A DNA stretch of 36,716 nt from an uncultured bacterium (GCA_903861715.1 CAIOVI010000055.1:1-36716), one strand, 5' to 3'. Numbered from the stretch's first letter, positions 1-8,126 are shown. The notes: a model not told the origin generated them from the sequence alone. Translations and numbers: made by a program.

Positions 1-138
1 ATGAGCGTTAAGAAATTTTCAGCGAGCTTTTTCAGCAGAAAAAGTGCAGCGGGAATTTTAGCGAAGAGTGAAGTCTTTGCCCCAGCAACAAGCACGTGTC
101 GGGATTTCTTTTGTAACTTTTCTATTAAAAGAAAAGTT
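1..138. repeat. Dispersed repeat family R2, partial copy
   Basis: The first 60 bases match 10782-10842 almost exactly. The part from about 80 onward (the words TTTGCCCCAGCAAC and TTTTGTAACTT) matches 15479-15592. The copy ends in a perfect 9-bp hairpin (115-123 with 130-138). It enters the window from the left, so its full length is unknown. I see no convincing gene in it; short open frames on either strand lack start signals. Confidence 0.8.
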
Positions 139-149
139 AACCCTGGATC

Positions 150-493
150 TTGAGTATAAAAAATAGCGAAGGGTTTTTAAAAAATAAATTTTCCAAAAAA
201 CAACATTCTCACATTCTCAAGAATATGAGAATGTCTGTGCATAGCTGGTTCCTTTCGTCGGTTCAAAGTCTCTGACTTGCCTGTCCGCCTTTGGAGGGAA
301 CTGCTTTGTTCTTGTGTTAAATATCAATATGCTAAATCCCGCATATGCCAGAATTAGCATATTTGCAAAATTGCAAAACATCAAACGTAGACTCGCCTTT
401 TCCAAAAAAGTCCTTATGTGGTTGAATGGACATATTTCTCTTCACAAAGGGCGTGTCAATTTGGAATTTTGAGCATAAAAAATAGCGAAGGGG
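150..493. repeat. Direct repeat pair of about 24 bp at 150-173 and 469-493
   Basis: Both copies read TTGAG(T/C)ATAAAAAATAGC followed by GAAGGG and a T/A-rich tail, with one mismatch. On the minus strand each holds a TATACT or TATGCT word, so they could be minus-strand -10 elements, but no gene is clearly driven by them. The short open frames at 217-405 and 332-529 overlap each other and are probably not genes. Confidence 0.6.
211..234. repeat. Perfect 9-bp inverted repeat
   Basis: ACATTCTCA (211-219) and TGAGAATGT (226-234) flank a six-base loop. An additional half-site ACATTCTC lies at 203-210. It could be a hairpin or an operator-like site; the sequence gives no assignment. Confidence 0.5.
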
Positions 494-589
494 TTTAAAA
501 AAATCCTCCGCTATAATGGTATTTGCCAATTTTTTAAAAACAAAAACTTTTTCGGTTCAGGTCAGAGACGCTTAACCGACACAAGAATT

Positions 590-892
590 TTATGCCAAAA
601 AATAAACGTCTGGTCTTCTCATAGAAAAACTACGCCACTCCCCATAAAGAGCCATTCGGATGGAAAGCTTCTTAGCTCTCTCTAGGAGCTCTGCCTGATG
701 GCCATTCTCTAATTCCCGTGCAACTTCAATTGGAGACATTAGAAAACCCTGCTGACCCGATCCGTCAATATGTTCCTTAACATAATAACTATGAGAATCT
801 AAAAATTCATGCAACCTTTTAGTGGTTTTATGAAGTGGATACTCCGCCTTCACCCTTGCGATGAAGTCTGCTGGATATCTTTTGTTCGCCAT
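590..892 (-). CDS. Small orphan protein, about 100 aa
   Basis: I do not recognise this protein. From the ATG at 892 it encodes about 100 residues, beginning MANKRYPADFIARVKAEYP, predicted mostly helical and rich in charged residues, with no signal peptide or membrane span. The start at 892 is preferred over an upstream in-frame ATG at 958 because AAGGA lies about nine bases before it. A promoter (TTGACT, 17 bp, TATCAT) lies at 1012-1040 on the same strand, so the gene is probably monocistronic. It diverges from dnaB. A distinct promoter and SD set it apart from the core genes here, which mostly lack SD sites. Confidence 0.7.
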   Translation of the reverse strand: MANKRYPADFIARVKAEYPLHKTTKRLHEFLDSHSYYVKEHIDGSGQQGFLMSPIEVARELENGHQAELLERAKKLSIRMALYGEWRSFSMRRPDVYFLA

Positions 893-1322
893 TTGTCCCG
901 TCCTTGTTTTATTTGAATTAATCACACCCAGCCTCGAAACGACAAAATAAATTCTCATCTCAACGCTGGGCGCAATTTCTCAAAGATTCGGTTTTTAAGT
1001 TACGACGTTTAATGATAGCATATTTTCGACCAAAAGTCAATAGCTGAGTTGCCTTACGCCATTTTTCCCTTTCTTTCAGCCAAAAACTTATCCCCTTATT
1101 GTTCACAAAAATTGTCATTTTCCCCATTGCCCTGCCTGGTTGCAGTTGCTATAATAAAAAGACATTTGGAAATGAAACACATAACATAAAACATGGAGCA
1201 TGGGGACAGAAATTCCAAATTTCTGATTTCCAACTCGCCTCGATTCGAAATGATTTTCTCATCAATTCGAAGCGGGTGTCAAATAAAATCCAAAATTCGA
1301 AAATCTAAAAAAGTTAAAAATT
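893..1322. other. Intergenic region with no gene seen
   Basis: Between the orphan and the repeat at 1323 I see no supported gene. The open frames at 1099-1308 and 1193-1405 have no start signal and run into repeat sequence. The region carries the minus-strand promoter listed separately and AT-rich sequence. Confidence 0.6.
1012..1040 (-). promoter_or_regulatory. Sigma70-type promoter for the orphan at 590-892
   Basis: On the minus strand TTGACT (1040-1035) and TATCAT (1017-1012) are separated by exactly 17 bp. The predicted start leaves a leader of about 115 nt before the ATG at 892. Confidence 0.65.
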
Positions 1323-1421
1323 GTCATTGCGAGCATTTCTGTACTCGGAAATGCGTGGCAATCCAGAATCTAGCAAAGCCCTGGATTGCTTCGTCCGTCT
1401 GCTGACTGACTCGCAAAGACG
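1323..1421. repeat. Dispersed palindromic repeat R1, copy 1
   Basis: GTCATTGCGAG at the left end and CTCGCAAAGAC at the right end form outer arms, and ATCCAG/CTGGATTGC form inner arms. Two further copies lie at 13050-13141 and 14070-14165. Sequences of this kind (GTCATTGCGAG...CTGGATTGC) are a known class of intergenic palindromic repeat in many bacteria. Confidence 0.85.
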
Positions 1422-1433
1422 AAAAATAAAAAC

Positions 1434-1464
1434 TTGCATTTCCTAAGAAGTTAATGCCTATAAT
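1434..1464 (+). promoter_or_regulatory. Probable dnaB promoter
   Basis: A perfect TATAAT lies at 1459-1464. The best -35 is TTGCAT at 1434-1439, with a long 19-bp spacer, so the -35 is uncertain. The GTG at 1476 is only about 11 bases after the -10, implying a nearly leaderless mRNA if GTG is used, or a leader of about 40 nt to ATG 1512. Confidence 0.55.
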
Positions 1465-1475
1465 AAGTTTACCCC

Positions 1476-2912
1476 GTGGCGTCTGCCACTGAGGCTAAAA
1501 GCTACTCCCACATGGCTAGAGATTTCAAAGAATACAACAAACCAAAATTCACCCCAACCAACAACAACGTTGGCGAACTTCGCATTCCGCCGCAAAATTT
1601 GGAAGCTGAACAATCCGTGCTGGGTTCCATCATGCTAGACAAAGATGCCATCATCAAGATTGCGGATATTTTGAAAGTTGGTGATTTTTACAAAGACGAT
1701 CACAACGAAATTTATGAAGTCATTTTGGAGCTTTATGAACAGCGCGAACCAATTGACGTGCTCAGTCTTTCCAACAAATTGGATGAACGCAAACAATTGG
1801 AAAAAATTGGGGGCTCGAGTTATTTGGCTTCTTTGGTCAACGGTGTGCCATCCGCTTCGCACATTTTGCACTATGCCAAAGTCGTGCAGAAAAAAGCTTT
1901 GCTGCGGCGCCTCATCAACGCAGCTTCAGAAATTGTCGAGGCTGGCTATCGTGAAGCTGACGATGTGGAAAAATTGCTCGATGAAGCTGAACAAAAACTT
2001 TTTTCCGTTTCACAAAAATACATTAAGCAAGATTTCATTCCGATTCGTTCAATTTTGGAATCCGCTTTCAATCGCATTGACGAACTACATCGTGATGGCA
2101 ACAAATTTCGCGGCGTGCCAACTGGCTTTGTTGATTTGGACAACATTTTGGCAGGACTGCAAAAATCAGACCTGGTTATTCTCGCTGCCCGACCTTCAGT
2201 TGGAAAAACTTCTTTGGCGCTGGACATCGCCCGTCACGTGGCAGTGCGTGAAAATGTCGCCGTTGCTATGTTTTCATTGGAAATGGGTTCTGATCAACTT
2301 GTGGACCGCATGCTAGCCGCTGAAGCTAATGTTGATTTGTGGCGCCTGCGAACTGGGCGCCTAACCAGCGAAGGACCCAACAATGATTTCCAGCGTATCG
2401 GTGAGGCTATGGGTATTCTTTCAGAAGCCAAAATTTTTATTGATGACACAGCTAGTGCCAACATCATGAGCATGCGAACCATGGCCCGTCGCCTGCAAGC
2501 TGAACATAATCTTGGGCTGATTGTGATTGACTATTTGCAACTCATGGAAGGCCGTGGCGGTGACAATCGCGTGCAAGAAATTTCGGAAATTTCCAGGGGC
2601 CTGAAAAACCTAGCTCGAGAATTAAACATCCCAGTTTTGGCACTTTCTCAACTTTCCCGTGCCGTGGAAGCTCGCTCTCCGCAAATTCCAAAACTTTCCG
2701 ACTTGCGCGAATCTGGTTCGATTGAGCAAGACGCCGATGTGGTGCTTTTCCTTTATCGTGAAGATCGCGAAAAACCCGACACTCCCAACAAAGGCATCGT
2801 CAAAATCATCATCTCCAAGCATCGCAACGGTCCAGTCGGCGAAGTCAGTGCTTTCTTCCAAGAAAATTCCGCCAGTTTCAGGTCACTTGAAAAAATACAC
2901 ACGCAGAATTAA
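1476..2912 (+). CDS. dnaB: Replicative DNA helicase DnaB
   Basis: This is the hexameric 5'-3' helicase that unwinds DNA at the replication fork and works with primase. Its 478 residues fit the usual 440-480. The N-terminal DnaB domain begins near LRIPPQNLEAEQSVLGSIML. The RecA-like C-terminal domain has Walker A ARPSVGKTS (about 236-244) and Walker B LIVIDYLQLM (about 348-357), followed by the SQLSRAVEAR region. No intein is present. The GTG at 1476 opens the frame, but ATG 1512 is a strong alternative: the family match starts after it and the -10 box is very close to 1476. Neither start has a good SD. The four-helix-bundle gene and recR follow on the same strand and may be co-transcribed. 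Confidence 0.97.
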   Translation: MASATEAKSYSHMARDFKEYNKPKFTPTNNNVGELRIPPQNLEAEQSVLGSIMLDKDAIIKIADILKVGDFYKDDHNEIYEVILELYEQREPIDVLSLSNKLDERKQLEKIGGSSYLASLVNGVPSASHILHYAKVVQKKALLRRLINAASEIVEAGYREADDVEKLLDEAEQKLFSVSQKYIKQDFIPIRSILESAFNRIDELHRDGNKFRGVPTGFVDLDNILAGLQKSDLVILAARPSVGKTSLALDIARHVAVRENVAVAMFSLEMGSDQLVDRMLAAEANVDLWRLRTGRLTSEGPNNDFQRIGEAMGILSEAKIFIDDTASANIMSMRTMARRLQAEHNLGLIVIDYLQLMEGRGGDNRVQEISEISRGLKNLARELNIPVLALSQLSRAVEARSPQIPKLSDLRESGSIEQDADVVLFLYREDREKPDTPNKGIVKIIISKHRNGPVGEVSAFFQENSASFRSLEKIHTQN

Positions 2913-2960
2913 AAATTTTAAATTTTAAGTTTTAAGTTTTAAATCAATATCAAATTTTAA

Positions 2961-3341
2961 ATGAAAGAAAACAAAGGACAATATGATTTGGAAAACAGAA
3001 CTGCGAAATTTAGCGAGGACATTATTGATTTGGTAAGAAAAACAAAAAAGGACATCACCGCAACCCCAATTCTCAATCAGCTTGTTCGATCAGCCACAAG
3101 CGTTGGTGCTAACTATTGTGAAGCTAATGGTGCTAGTTCTAAAAAAGATTTCAAGAATAAAATATACATTTGCAAAAAAGAAGCAAAGGAAACAAAATAC
3201 TGGTTACAACTTCTTGCAAAAGCCAGCATAGATAATATTCAAGAATGCAGAAAGCACTGGCAAGAAGCTCATGAACTTACTATGATATTTTCCAAAATTA
3301 TTATCACAATTGAGGGTAAAAATAAAGAAATTAAAACTTAG
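2961..3341 (+). CDS. Four-helix-bundle protein (23S rRNA intervening-sequence family)
   Basis: The 126 residues match the small four-helix-bundle family first found encoded in intervening sequences of 23S rRNA genes. Diagnostic stretches are LVRSATSVGANYCEANGA and the KEAKETKYWLQLL helix near the middle. The molecular role of the family is not established; members form homopentamers and are often scattered between core genes in CPR genomes. It is flanked on both sides by low-complexity TTTTAAATTTT-like runs (2913-2960 and 3342-3393), so it looks like an insertion between dnaB and recR. No SD is visible. I infer no role in replication from its position. Confidence 0.9.
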   Translation: MKENKGQYDLENRTAKFSEDIIDLVRKTKKDITATPILNQLVRSATSVGANYCEANGASSKKDFKNKIYICKKEAKETKYWLQLLAKASIDNIQECRKHWQEAHELTMIFSKIIITIEGKNKEIKT

Positions 3342-3393
3342 ACATTTAAAATTCATTTCAAAATTAAAATTTTAAATTTAAAATTATTCAAGC

Positions 3394-4005
3394 ATGTTTC
3401 CAAAATCATTTCAAAAACTGATCAAGAATTTTTCTTCTCTGCCCTCAGTTGGTCCCAAAATGGCCGAGCGTTTGGTGCTGTTTTTGTTCAAACAAGATCC
3501 GGAAAAATTGGCCGAATTTGCGGAAAATATTTTGGAAATCAAAAATCTGAAAATTTGCAGCCGTTGTTTTAATATTGCCGAAGGCGAACTTTGTGAATTC
3601 TGCAAAGATCCCAAAAGAGACCAACACTCAATTTGCGTGGTTGAAGAACCGCTGGACATCATTTCGCTTGAGCGAACCAGGTCATATGCTGGTCTTTATC
3701 ACGTGCTGGGTGGCGTCATTCAAGTTGGCAACGCTGGTGAGGAACTGAAAATCAATGAACTGCTTACCCGTGTGGAAAATGAAAAAATCACCGAAGTTAT
3801 TTTGGCCACCAACCCAACCACCGAAGGTGATGCCACGGCGCTATATTTGAAAAGAAAACTTCAAACTTTAACTATCGATTCTAATAATCCTACAAAATTA
3901 AAAATCACCCGCCTCGGCCGCGGACTTTCCACTGGCGCCGACCTTGAATATGCCGACGAAATCACTTTGTCATCTGCTTTGACAAATCGCACGGAATTGC
4001 TATAA
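3394..4005 (+). CDS. recR: Recombination protein RecR
   Basis: RecR acts with RecO and RecF to load RecA on gapped DNA. Its 203 residues match the family length (about 200). The N-terminal helix-hairpin-helix has the FSSLPSVGPKMAERL motif. The zinc finger has Cys55, Cys58, Cys67 and Cys70. The TOPRIM domain contains CVVEEPLDI, and the C-terminal GRGLSTGADLEYADEITL matches the RecR Walker-B-like end. No recO or recF is seen in the window. Its last codons overlap a strong promoter (3979-4006) that serves the next gene. There is no SD before the ATG. Confidence 0.97.
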   Translation: MFPKSFQKLIKNFSSLPSVGPKMAERLVLFLFKQDPEKLAEFAENILEIKNLKICSRCFNIAEGELCEFCKDPKRDQHSICVVEEPLDIISLERTRSYAGLYHVLGGVIQVGNAGEELKINELLTRVENEKITEVILATNPTTEGDATALYLKRKLQTLTIDSNNPTKLKITRLGRGLSTGADLEYADEITLSSALTNRTELL

Positions 4006-4006
4006 T
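3979..4006 (+). promoter_or_regulatory. Promoter inside the recR 3' end
   Basis: TTGACA (3979-3984) and TATAAT (4001-4006) are both consensus and are separated by 16 bp. The -10 box overlaps the recR stop codon. It would transcribe the orphan at 4086 with a leader of about 70 nt. Confidence 0.75.
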
Positions 4007-4085
4007 CGAATATCGATATTTTTTCAAAAAACAATATTGAAATTGTTCTTTTCACCAACAATCAAAAAAATAAAGAGAGGTCAAA

Positions 4086-4613
4086 ATGCCACTGACAAAA
4101 AAGATGATCCAAAATTTGTGGAAAATGAGAAGAACATTCACAGTACACAAGGATGGGATTAAAAAATTTCTACCCAAAAATGACGAAGCGCTCACTGAGT
4201 CAGGCATAGAAAGTCTTGACATTTTTCAAACATGTGATGAAAAAACAATAACTTCAAAAGCACCTAGAGCCAAACAAAGTGAATTTGGTTTAAAGGGCTA
4301 TTTCAATAGCAGACTTGCATATCTCAACATTATAGAATATGCGAACCTACTTGCATCCATCTTTGTCCTCATTATGAATGAAGGAGTAAAAAAATTTCCA
4401 ACTCTCTTGGAAACCAGCTATGAATTTATTCATTCAATAATGGATGGCGGTGAAATTACAATTGAGGTTAAATTCTTGAAAGAGGAGCTGCAGGAAAGCA
4501 AGAAATGTATTTATCACTTTTCATACGAAACAACTAAGCTAATTAATCCAGATGACCAGTTAAAGATACTGCTTGCGAAAGGATTGATAAAGATTAGAGC
4601 AGATATAAAATGA
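4086..4613 (+). CDS. Orphan protein of 175 aa
   Basis: I do not recognise this protein. It begins MPLTKKMIQNLWKMRRTF and has no signal peptide. A hydrophobic stretch around residues 93-107 (NLLASIFVLIMNEG) is too short and polar to be a clear membrane span. A strong SD, GAGAGG, lies about seven bases before the ATG. It has its own promoter (3979-4006) and a terminator directly downstream (4644-4682), so it is a self-contained transcription unit. Composition is AT-rich, slightly more than recR. Its neighbours suggest no role. Confidence 0.8.
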   Translation: MPLTKKMIQNLWKMRRTFTVHKDGIKKFLPKNDEALTESGIESLDIFQTCDEKTITSKAPRAKQSEFGLKGYFNSRLAYLNIIEYANLLASIFVLIMNEGVKKFPTLLETSYEFIHSIMDGGEITIEVKFLKEELQESKKCIYHFSYETTKLINPDDQLKILLAKGLIKIRADIK

Positions 4614-4643
4614 ATGCTTCATGACTTCTCTCTAAAGCCAACA

Positions 4644-4682
4644 AAAAAAAGCCGCAGTTCCCTCAGGAACTCGGCTTTTTTC
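4644..4682. terminator. Bidirectional rho-independent terminator
   Basis: An A-run, then GCCG(C)AGTTCC, a CTCA loop, GGAACTCGGC and a T-run. Convergent genes lie on both sides (orphan ending 4613, rplU ending 4740), and the A-run and T-run allow it to act both ways. Confidence 0.9.
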
Positions 4683-4739
4683 ATATCTCAAAGTGAAATT
4701 TTATGCTCTATGTTGTATGTTCTATGTTCCATTTTACGA

Positions 4740-5048
4740 CTACGCAATCTTCTCAATCAGAACTTCGCTGTAGGTCTGCTTATGACCAAATTTAACCTTG
4801 TAGCGTTTCTTTGCTTTGTGCTTAATGCCCCAAACTTTGTCGTGACGTCCTTGCTCCACGATGGTGCCTTCAACTTTTGCTCCAGCAACCAAGGGAGTTC
4901 CAAGCTTCACTGCAGTTTCATCGCCCACAAAAAGCACTTCTTCGAAAGTTATTTTTGCGCCAGCCTCGCCTTCAAGTTTTTCAACCTTGACTTTGTCGCC
5001 TTCGGCCACTTTGTATTGCTTGCCACCTGTTTTAATGATTGCCAACAT
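4740..5048 (-). CDS. rplU: 50S ribosomal protein L21
   Basis: L21 is a 23S-rRNA-binding protein of the large ribosomal subunit. The 102 residues match the family length. The N-terminal MLAIIKTGGKQYKVAEGD and the C-terminal KRYKVKFGHKQTYSEVLIEKI are characteristic. In most bacteria rplU is followed by rpmA (L27); here the next element is the terminator at 4644-4682, so L21 is transcribed alone. A consensus promoter lies at 5080-5108, giving a leader of about 25 nt. No SD is visible before the ATG. Confidence 0.97.
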   Translation of the reverse strand: MLAIIKTGGKQYKVAEGDKVKVEKLEGEAGAKITFEEVLFVGDETAVKLGTPLVAGAKVEGTIVEQGRHDKVWGIKHKAKKRYKVKFGHKQTYSEVLIEKIA

Positions 5049-5079
5049 GATCGTATATATAGCTAATTGTTACTAAATA

Positions 5080-5108
5080 AGTATAGCCCAACGGGCTGGA
5101 CTTGTCAA
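5080..5108 (-). promoter_or_regulatory. rplU promoter
   Basis: On the minus strand TTGACA (5108-5103) and TATACT (5085-5080) are separated by 17 bp. The spacer contains the palindrome AGCCCGTTGGGCT. It is one of the best promoters in the window. Confidence 0.85.
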
Positions 5109-5244
5109 TAAAAGTCAGTTTGGTAGGATTTAGGAGTTAGCTTGTAGGAGTTTCCTATCAGCTAAAACCTTGGCCTACTACCTAATTTGTATTACTTAAC
5201 TTCTAGTTCATATTCCCTACAACCTACAACCCAATTCCTAACTC

Positions 5245-7176
5245 CTATTCCAGCACTGCCTTAATCCTCCTGACTCCAGCCGAAGAAGCCTCCTCCTTTT
5301 GAATCCTGAAGCGTCCCAAGGCCCCTGTGCGCTTTGCATGTGGCCCACCGCATATTTCTCGGCTAACCACCCGATCGCCGTCCAAAATCGAATATATGCT
5401 GACAATTTCGCCATATTTGGCCTCAAAAACGCCCATCGCCCCCAATTTTTTGGCTTCGTCCAGGCTCATTTCGGCTTTTGCAACCTCAAAATCAGCCTCA
5501 ATTTCGCCGTTAACCAGTTTTTCAACCTTGGCAATTTGCTCCGGAGTCATTTTTTCCCCATGGGAAAAATCCAAACGCAAACGCTCCGGGGTGATGTTGG
5601 AACCTTTCTGAAAAACGTGCTCGCCCAAAACTTTGCGCAGGGCCGCCAACAACAAATGAGTCGCCGTGTGAAGTTTGGCAGTTTCCTCTCCACTATCCTG
5701 CAGTCCACCCTTGAACATTCCAGCTGAAGCGGTACGGGAAAGTTCTTTATGTTTTTTTAATTCTTCCTCTGATTCCAATAATGATTTTTTTGTAATTAAA
5801 ACGTTTTTTCTCTTTGCTTCTTCAATTATCATTTCGGTGGGAAAACCATATGTTGTATACAACTTAAAAATAGTTGCTCCTTTTAATTTTCCCGCATAGT
5901 CAAAACTTGTGTTTATTTCATCATATTCAACATCGTTATCATCATATAGAAGAGATATATTTTTATCAAACTCCTTCAGTCCCTGTTCCAACGTCTTCCT
6001 AAACTTCTCCTCTTCTTTTCTCAACTCTGCAAAAATAACTTCTCTATTTTTTGCCAGCTCACCATAATGTTCGCTATAATTTTGAATCACAATTTCTGCC
6101 ACACTAACCGCAAAATCTTTTTCAATCCCAATCAGTTTTCCATAGCGCACAGCTCGACGAATCAAACGTCTCAAAAAATATCCTCGTTCGGTGTTGGAAG
6201 GAATCACTCCATCGGCAATCAAAAATGTGCTTGCTTTCAAATGATCAGCAATCACCCGAAAAGATCTTTTCACCTCTTCGCTCTCTTCATATTTTTTGCC
6301 AGCTATTTCCTCAATTTTTCCAATGATAGGCGTGAACAAATCAGTCAAGAAAATGTCAGGCGTGTTGTCCTTGGCAGCTGCCAACCTTTCGAGTCCGCCA
6401 CCAAAATCAATGTTGCCTTTTGGCAAAAGTTCATAGCCTTTTTCGGTTTTCACATATTGCATGAAAACATTGTTGCCAATTTCCATAAAACGTCCGCAAT
6501 CACAATTGACATGGCAAGGCAAATCTTTAAACTGCGATTTCTCATGCAAGCCAAGCTCGGCTCCAAAATCCCAAAACATTTCACTGTCTGGACCGCCTGG
6601 TTCGCCCACGGGCATATTTTCTGGCACGCCAGCTCGCGACCACCAATTCTTTTTTTCTTCATAATAAAAAATTCTGCCGCCACCCATCCCATCTCTTTCA
6701 GAAAAATCAACATCCTTCGCCTCAACTCCAATTTTTTCAAATTGTTCTTGCCAAAGTTTAACAGCCTCTGCATCACGCTCGATGCCCAATTTTTCATTGC
6801 CACGAAAAACTGTGATGTATAATTTTTTTGGATCAAGGCCAACTTCCTTGGTCAAGAATTCAAACATCCAAGCAATTTGCTCTTGCTTGAAATAATCTCC
6901 CAGCGACCAATTTCCCAGCATTTCAAAAACGGTCGTGTGACGATTGTCACCAACCTCTTCAATGTCCTGCGTGCGAAAACATTTTTGCGAATCAGCGATT
7001 TTGGTTCCGAGCGGATGCTTTTCTCCCAACAAATAAACCACCATCGGTTGCATGCCCGAACCAGTGAACAAAGTTGAAGGGTCATTTTCCGGCACCAAGG
7101 AAGCCGAAGGGATGATGGTGTGCCCCTTAGACTGAAAAAATTCCAGATATTTTGTGCGAAGCTCTTGAGCGTCCAT
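5245..7176 (-). CDS. alaS: Alanyl-tRNA synthetase lacking the C-terminal C-Ala domain
   Basis: AlaRS charges tRNA-Ala in two steps and hydrolyses mischarged Ser/Gly-tRNA-Ala through its editing domain. The catalytic domain starts at MDAQELRTKYLEFFQSKGH and has STLFTGSGMQPMV and FEMLGNWSLGDYFK. The editing domain keeps all four metal ligands: HTATH (about 503-507) and CGGPH (about 609-613). At 643 residues it is about 230 shorter than typical bacterial AlaRS (about 870). It stops soon after the CGGPHA motif, at GVRRIKAVLE, so the DHHA1/C-Ala domain that bridges catalytic and editing sites is missing. The end is a normal stop, not an obvious break: I see no C-Ala coding sequence downstream. No SD. 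Confidence 0.97.
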   Translation of the reverse strand: MDAQELRTKYLEFFQSKGHTIIPSASLVPENDPSTLFTGSGMQPMVVYLLGEKHPLGTKIADSQKCFRTQDIEEVGDNRHTTVFEMLGNWSLGDYFKQEQIAWMFEFLTKEVGLDPKKLYITVFRGNEKLGIERDAEAVKLWQEQFEKIGVEAKDVDFSERDGMGGGRIFYYEEKKNWWSRAGVPENMPVGEPGGPDSEMFWDFGAELGLHEKSQFKDLPCHVNCDCGRFMEIGNNVFMQYVKTEKGYELLPKGNIDFGGGLERLAAAKDNTPDIFLTDLFTPIIGKIEEIAGKKYEESEEVKRSFRVIADHLKASTFLIADGVIPSNTERGYFLRRLIRRAVRYGKLIGIEKDFAVSVAEIVIQNYSEHYGELAKNREVIFAELRKEEEKFRKTLEQGLKEFDKNISLLYDDNDVEYDEINTSFDYAGKLKGATIFKLYTTYGFPTEMIIEEAKRKNVLITKKSLLESEEELKKHKELSRTASAGMFKGGLQDSGEETAKLHTATHLLLAALRKVLGEHVFQKGSNITPERLRLDFSHGEKMTPEQIAKVEKLVNGEIEADFEVAKAEMSLDEAKKLGAMGVFEAKYGEIVSIYSILDGDRVVSREICGGPHAKRTGALGRFRIQKEEASSAGVRRIKAVLE

Positions 7177-7214
7177 GTTTTTTAGCTTATAGTTATTAGC
7201 TTATAGAAAAATTA

Positions 7215-7472
7215 TTACCTCAAAGCCCTTCTGATTTTTTCTTCCAAATCTCTGAAATCATTTCGATCGAAGTTTTCTTTTAAAGCTCTAATTTCCGAAC
7301 TTAATCTGTCCAAAATTTCAGTAGCAGTTTTTAACTCTCCACCTTGAGCGGCTTTTTCAATATGCCTTAATCTACTTTGATCAAAAGTGTTAAAAACTAT
7401 CTTCTCACCTCTGGATGTTTTCTTTTCAGCTGCGGCTGATTTGACAATGTCAACCAAATGAATAATGCTCAT
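7215..7472 (-). CDS. Small helical protein, 85 aa
   Basis: I do not recognise a named family. The 85 residues are predicted all-helical, charged and without Cys, starting MSIIHLVDIVKSAAAEKK. The layout (short N-terminal helix, then an RLRHIEKAA helix, then a C-terminal acidic/basic helix ending EEKIRRALR) resembles the next upstream gene at 7596-7826 (RVRLIEREA, ending KEQIEDIVD), so the two may be distant paralogues. It lies 38 bp upstream of alaS on the same strand and may share its transcript. No SD is visible. Confidence 0.7.
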   Translation of the reverse strand: MSIIHLVDIVKSAAAEKKTSRGEKIVFNTFDQSRLRHIEKAAQGGELKTATEILDRLSSEIRALKENFDRNDFRDLEEKIRRALR

Positions 7473-7526
7473 ATTTTTTATTTTAAAAAAATTATTTTAA
7501 AATTTTTTTCTTGCAAAATTATGGGG

Positions 7527-7541
7527 CGGAGCTAAGCTCCG
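7527..7541. repeat. Perfect short palindrome CGGAGCT-A-AGCTCCG
   Basis: Two 7-bp arms around a single base, in the gap between the two small helical genes. It could be a hairpin in their shared minus-strand transcript. No T-run follows, so it is not a clear terminator. Confidence 0.5.
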
Positions 7542-7595
7542 AAATAGCAAACTATAATTAAATAAGTTAATCTGGACTTAGTCCCTAGGAAGTCG

Positions 7596-7826
7596 CTAAT
7601 CCACAATATCTTCAATTTGCTCTTTGATGTTTTTCCATTCGGCCTCATTGAGGCTGCCTTTGAGCTCCTTTTCTTCTTTCAATTTGATCACAGCCCCTTC
7701 CGGCTTGATCTTGCGGCCCTTGGCCTCACGCTCAATCAGCCGAACTCGTCCCCAAGCGGCGCTGGAAAGTTTGATTTTTTTGTTTTTCACGAACGCTTCA
7801 ATAAGATTGACAAGGCTTCTGGCCAT
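7596..7826 (-). CDS. Small helical protein, 76 aa (possible paralogue of 7215-7472)
   Basis: Not recognised as a named family. From ATG 7826 it reads MARSLVNLIEAFVKNKKIKL and is predicted helical and lysine-rich. An in-frame TTG at 7841 would add five residues; the ATG is preferred. The central RVRLIEREAKG aligns with RLRHIEKAAQG of the downstream gene, and both end in a similar charged helix, so the two may descend from one gene. No SD is visible. It is followed on the same strand by the palindrome at 7527-7541. Confidence 0.65.
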   Translation of the reverse strand: MARSLVNLIEAFVKNKKIKLSSAAWGRVRLIEREAKGRKIKPEGAVIKLKEEKELKGSLNEAEWKNIKEQIEDIVD

Positions 7827-7862
7827 ATGATTGTGTTTCAAAAAATTATTCGACTTTTTGCT

Positions 7863-8126
7863 TTAAAATCTCCCAACTGAAATTATTTTATGCTTAAGTT
7901 TGATCAACTCATTTTGCATGGCCACAATTTCCTCATTAGTTCGTTTCAATTTGCCCTCCTTCAAAGTTAGCTCCATTTCCGCTTGTTGCTTCTTGCTCTT
8001 GAGCTCTCTGATTTCCGCTTCCAACACAAGTTTGTTTCTTTGGGCGCGTTTAACATCCGATTCTTCGAGAATCATTTCCATCTGCATCTTTTTTTTCTGA
8101 GCCAAAGCTTCTGGTTCCAGTTGCAT
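7863..8126 (-). CDS. Coiled-coil protein, about 87 aa
   Basis: From the ATG at 8126 the protein starts MQLEPEALAQKKKMQMEM and is one long heptad-like helix rich in Glu, Lys, Leu and Gln, typical of a coiled coil. There is no signal peptide or membrane segment. An upstream in-frame TTG at 8264 would add 46 residues, but that stretch has a different composition and includes repeated DNA (8204-8228), so it is probably not translated. It lies 36 bp upstream of the 7596-7826 gene on the same strand. Function unknown. Confidence 0.6.
   Translation of the reverse strand: MQLEPEALAQKKKMQMEMILEESDVKRAQRNKLVLEAEIRELKSKKQQAEMELTLKEGKLKRTNEEIVAMQNELIKLKHKIISVGRF

Noticed and set aside
241-300. Possible tRNA (GGTTCAAAGTC looks like a T-loop)
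   Set aside because: No acceptor stem or anticodon arm can be folded around it on either strand.
217-529. Two overlapping short ORFs on the minus strand
   Set aside because: No SD, they overlap each other in different frames, and they cross repeated sequence.
1678-2316. 212-codon ORF inside dnaB
   Set aside because: Shifted frame of the conserved helicase.
4614-5066. 150-codon plus-strand ORF opposite rplU
   Set aside because: It is the shadow of rplU and the terminator.
6067-6822. 251-codon plus-strand ORF opposite alaS
   Set aside because: It is antisense to the conserved catalytic domain of AlaRS; composition fits a shadow frame.
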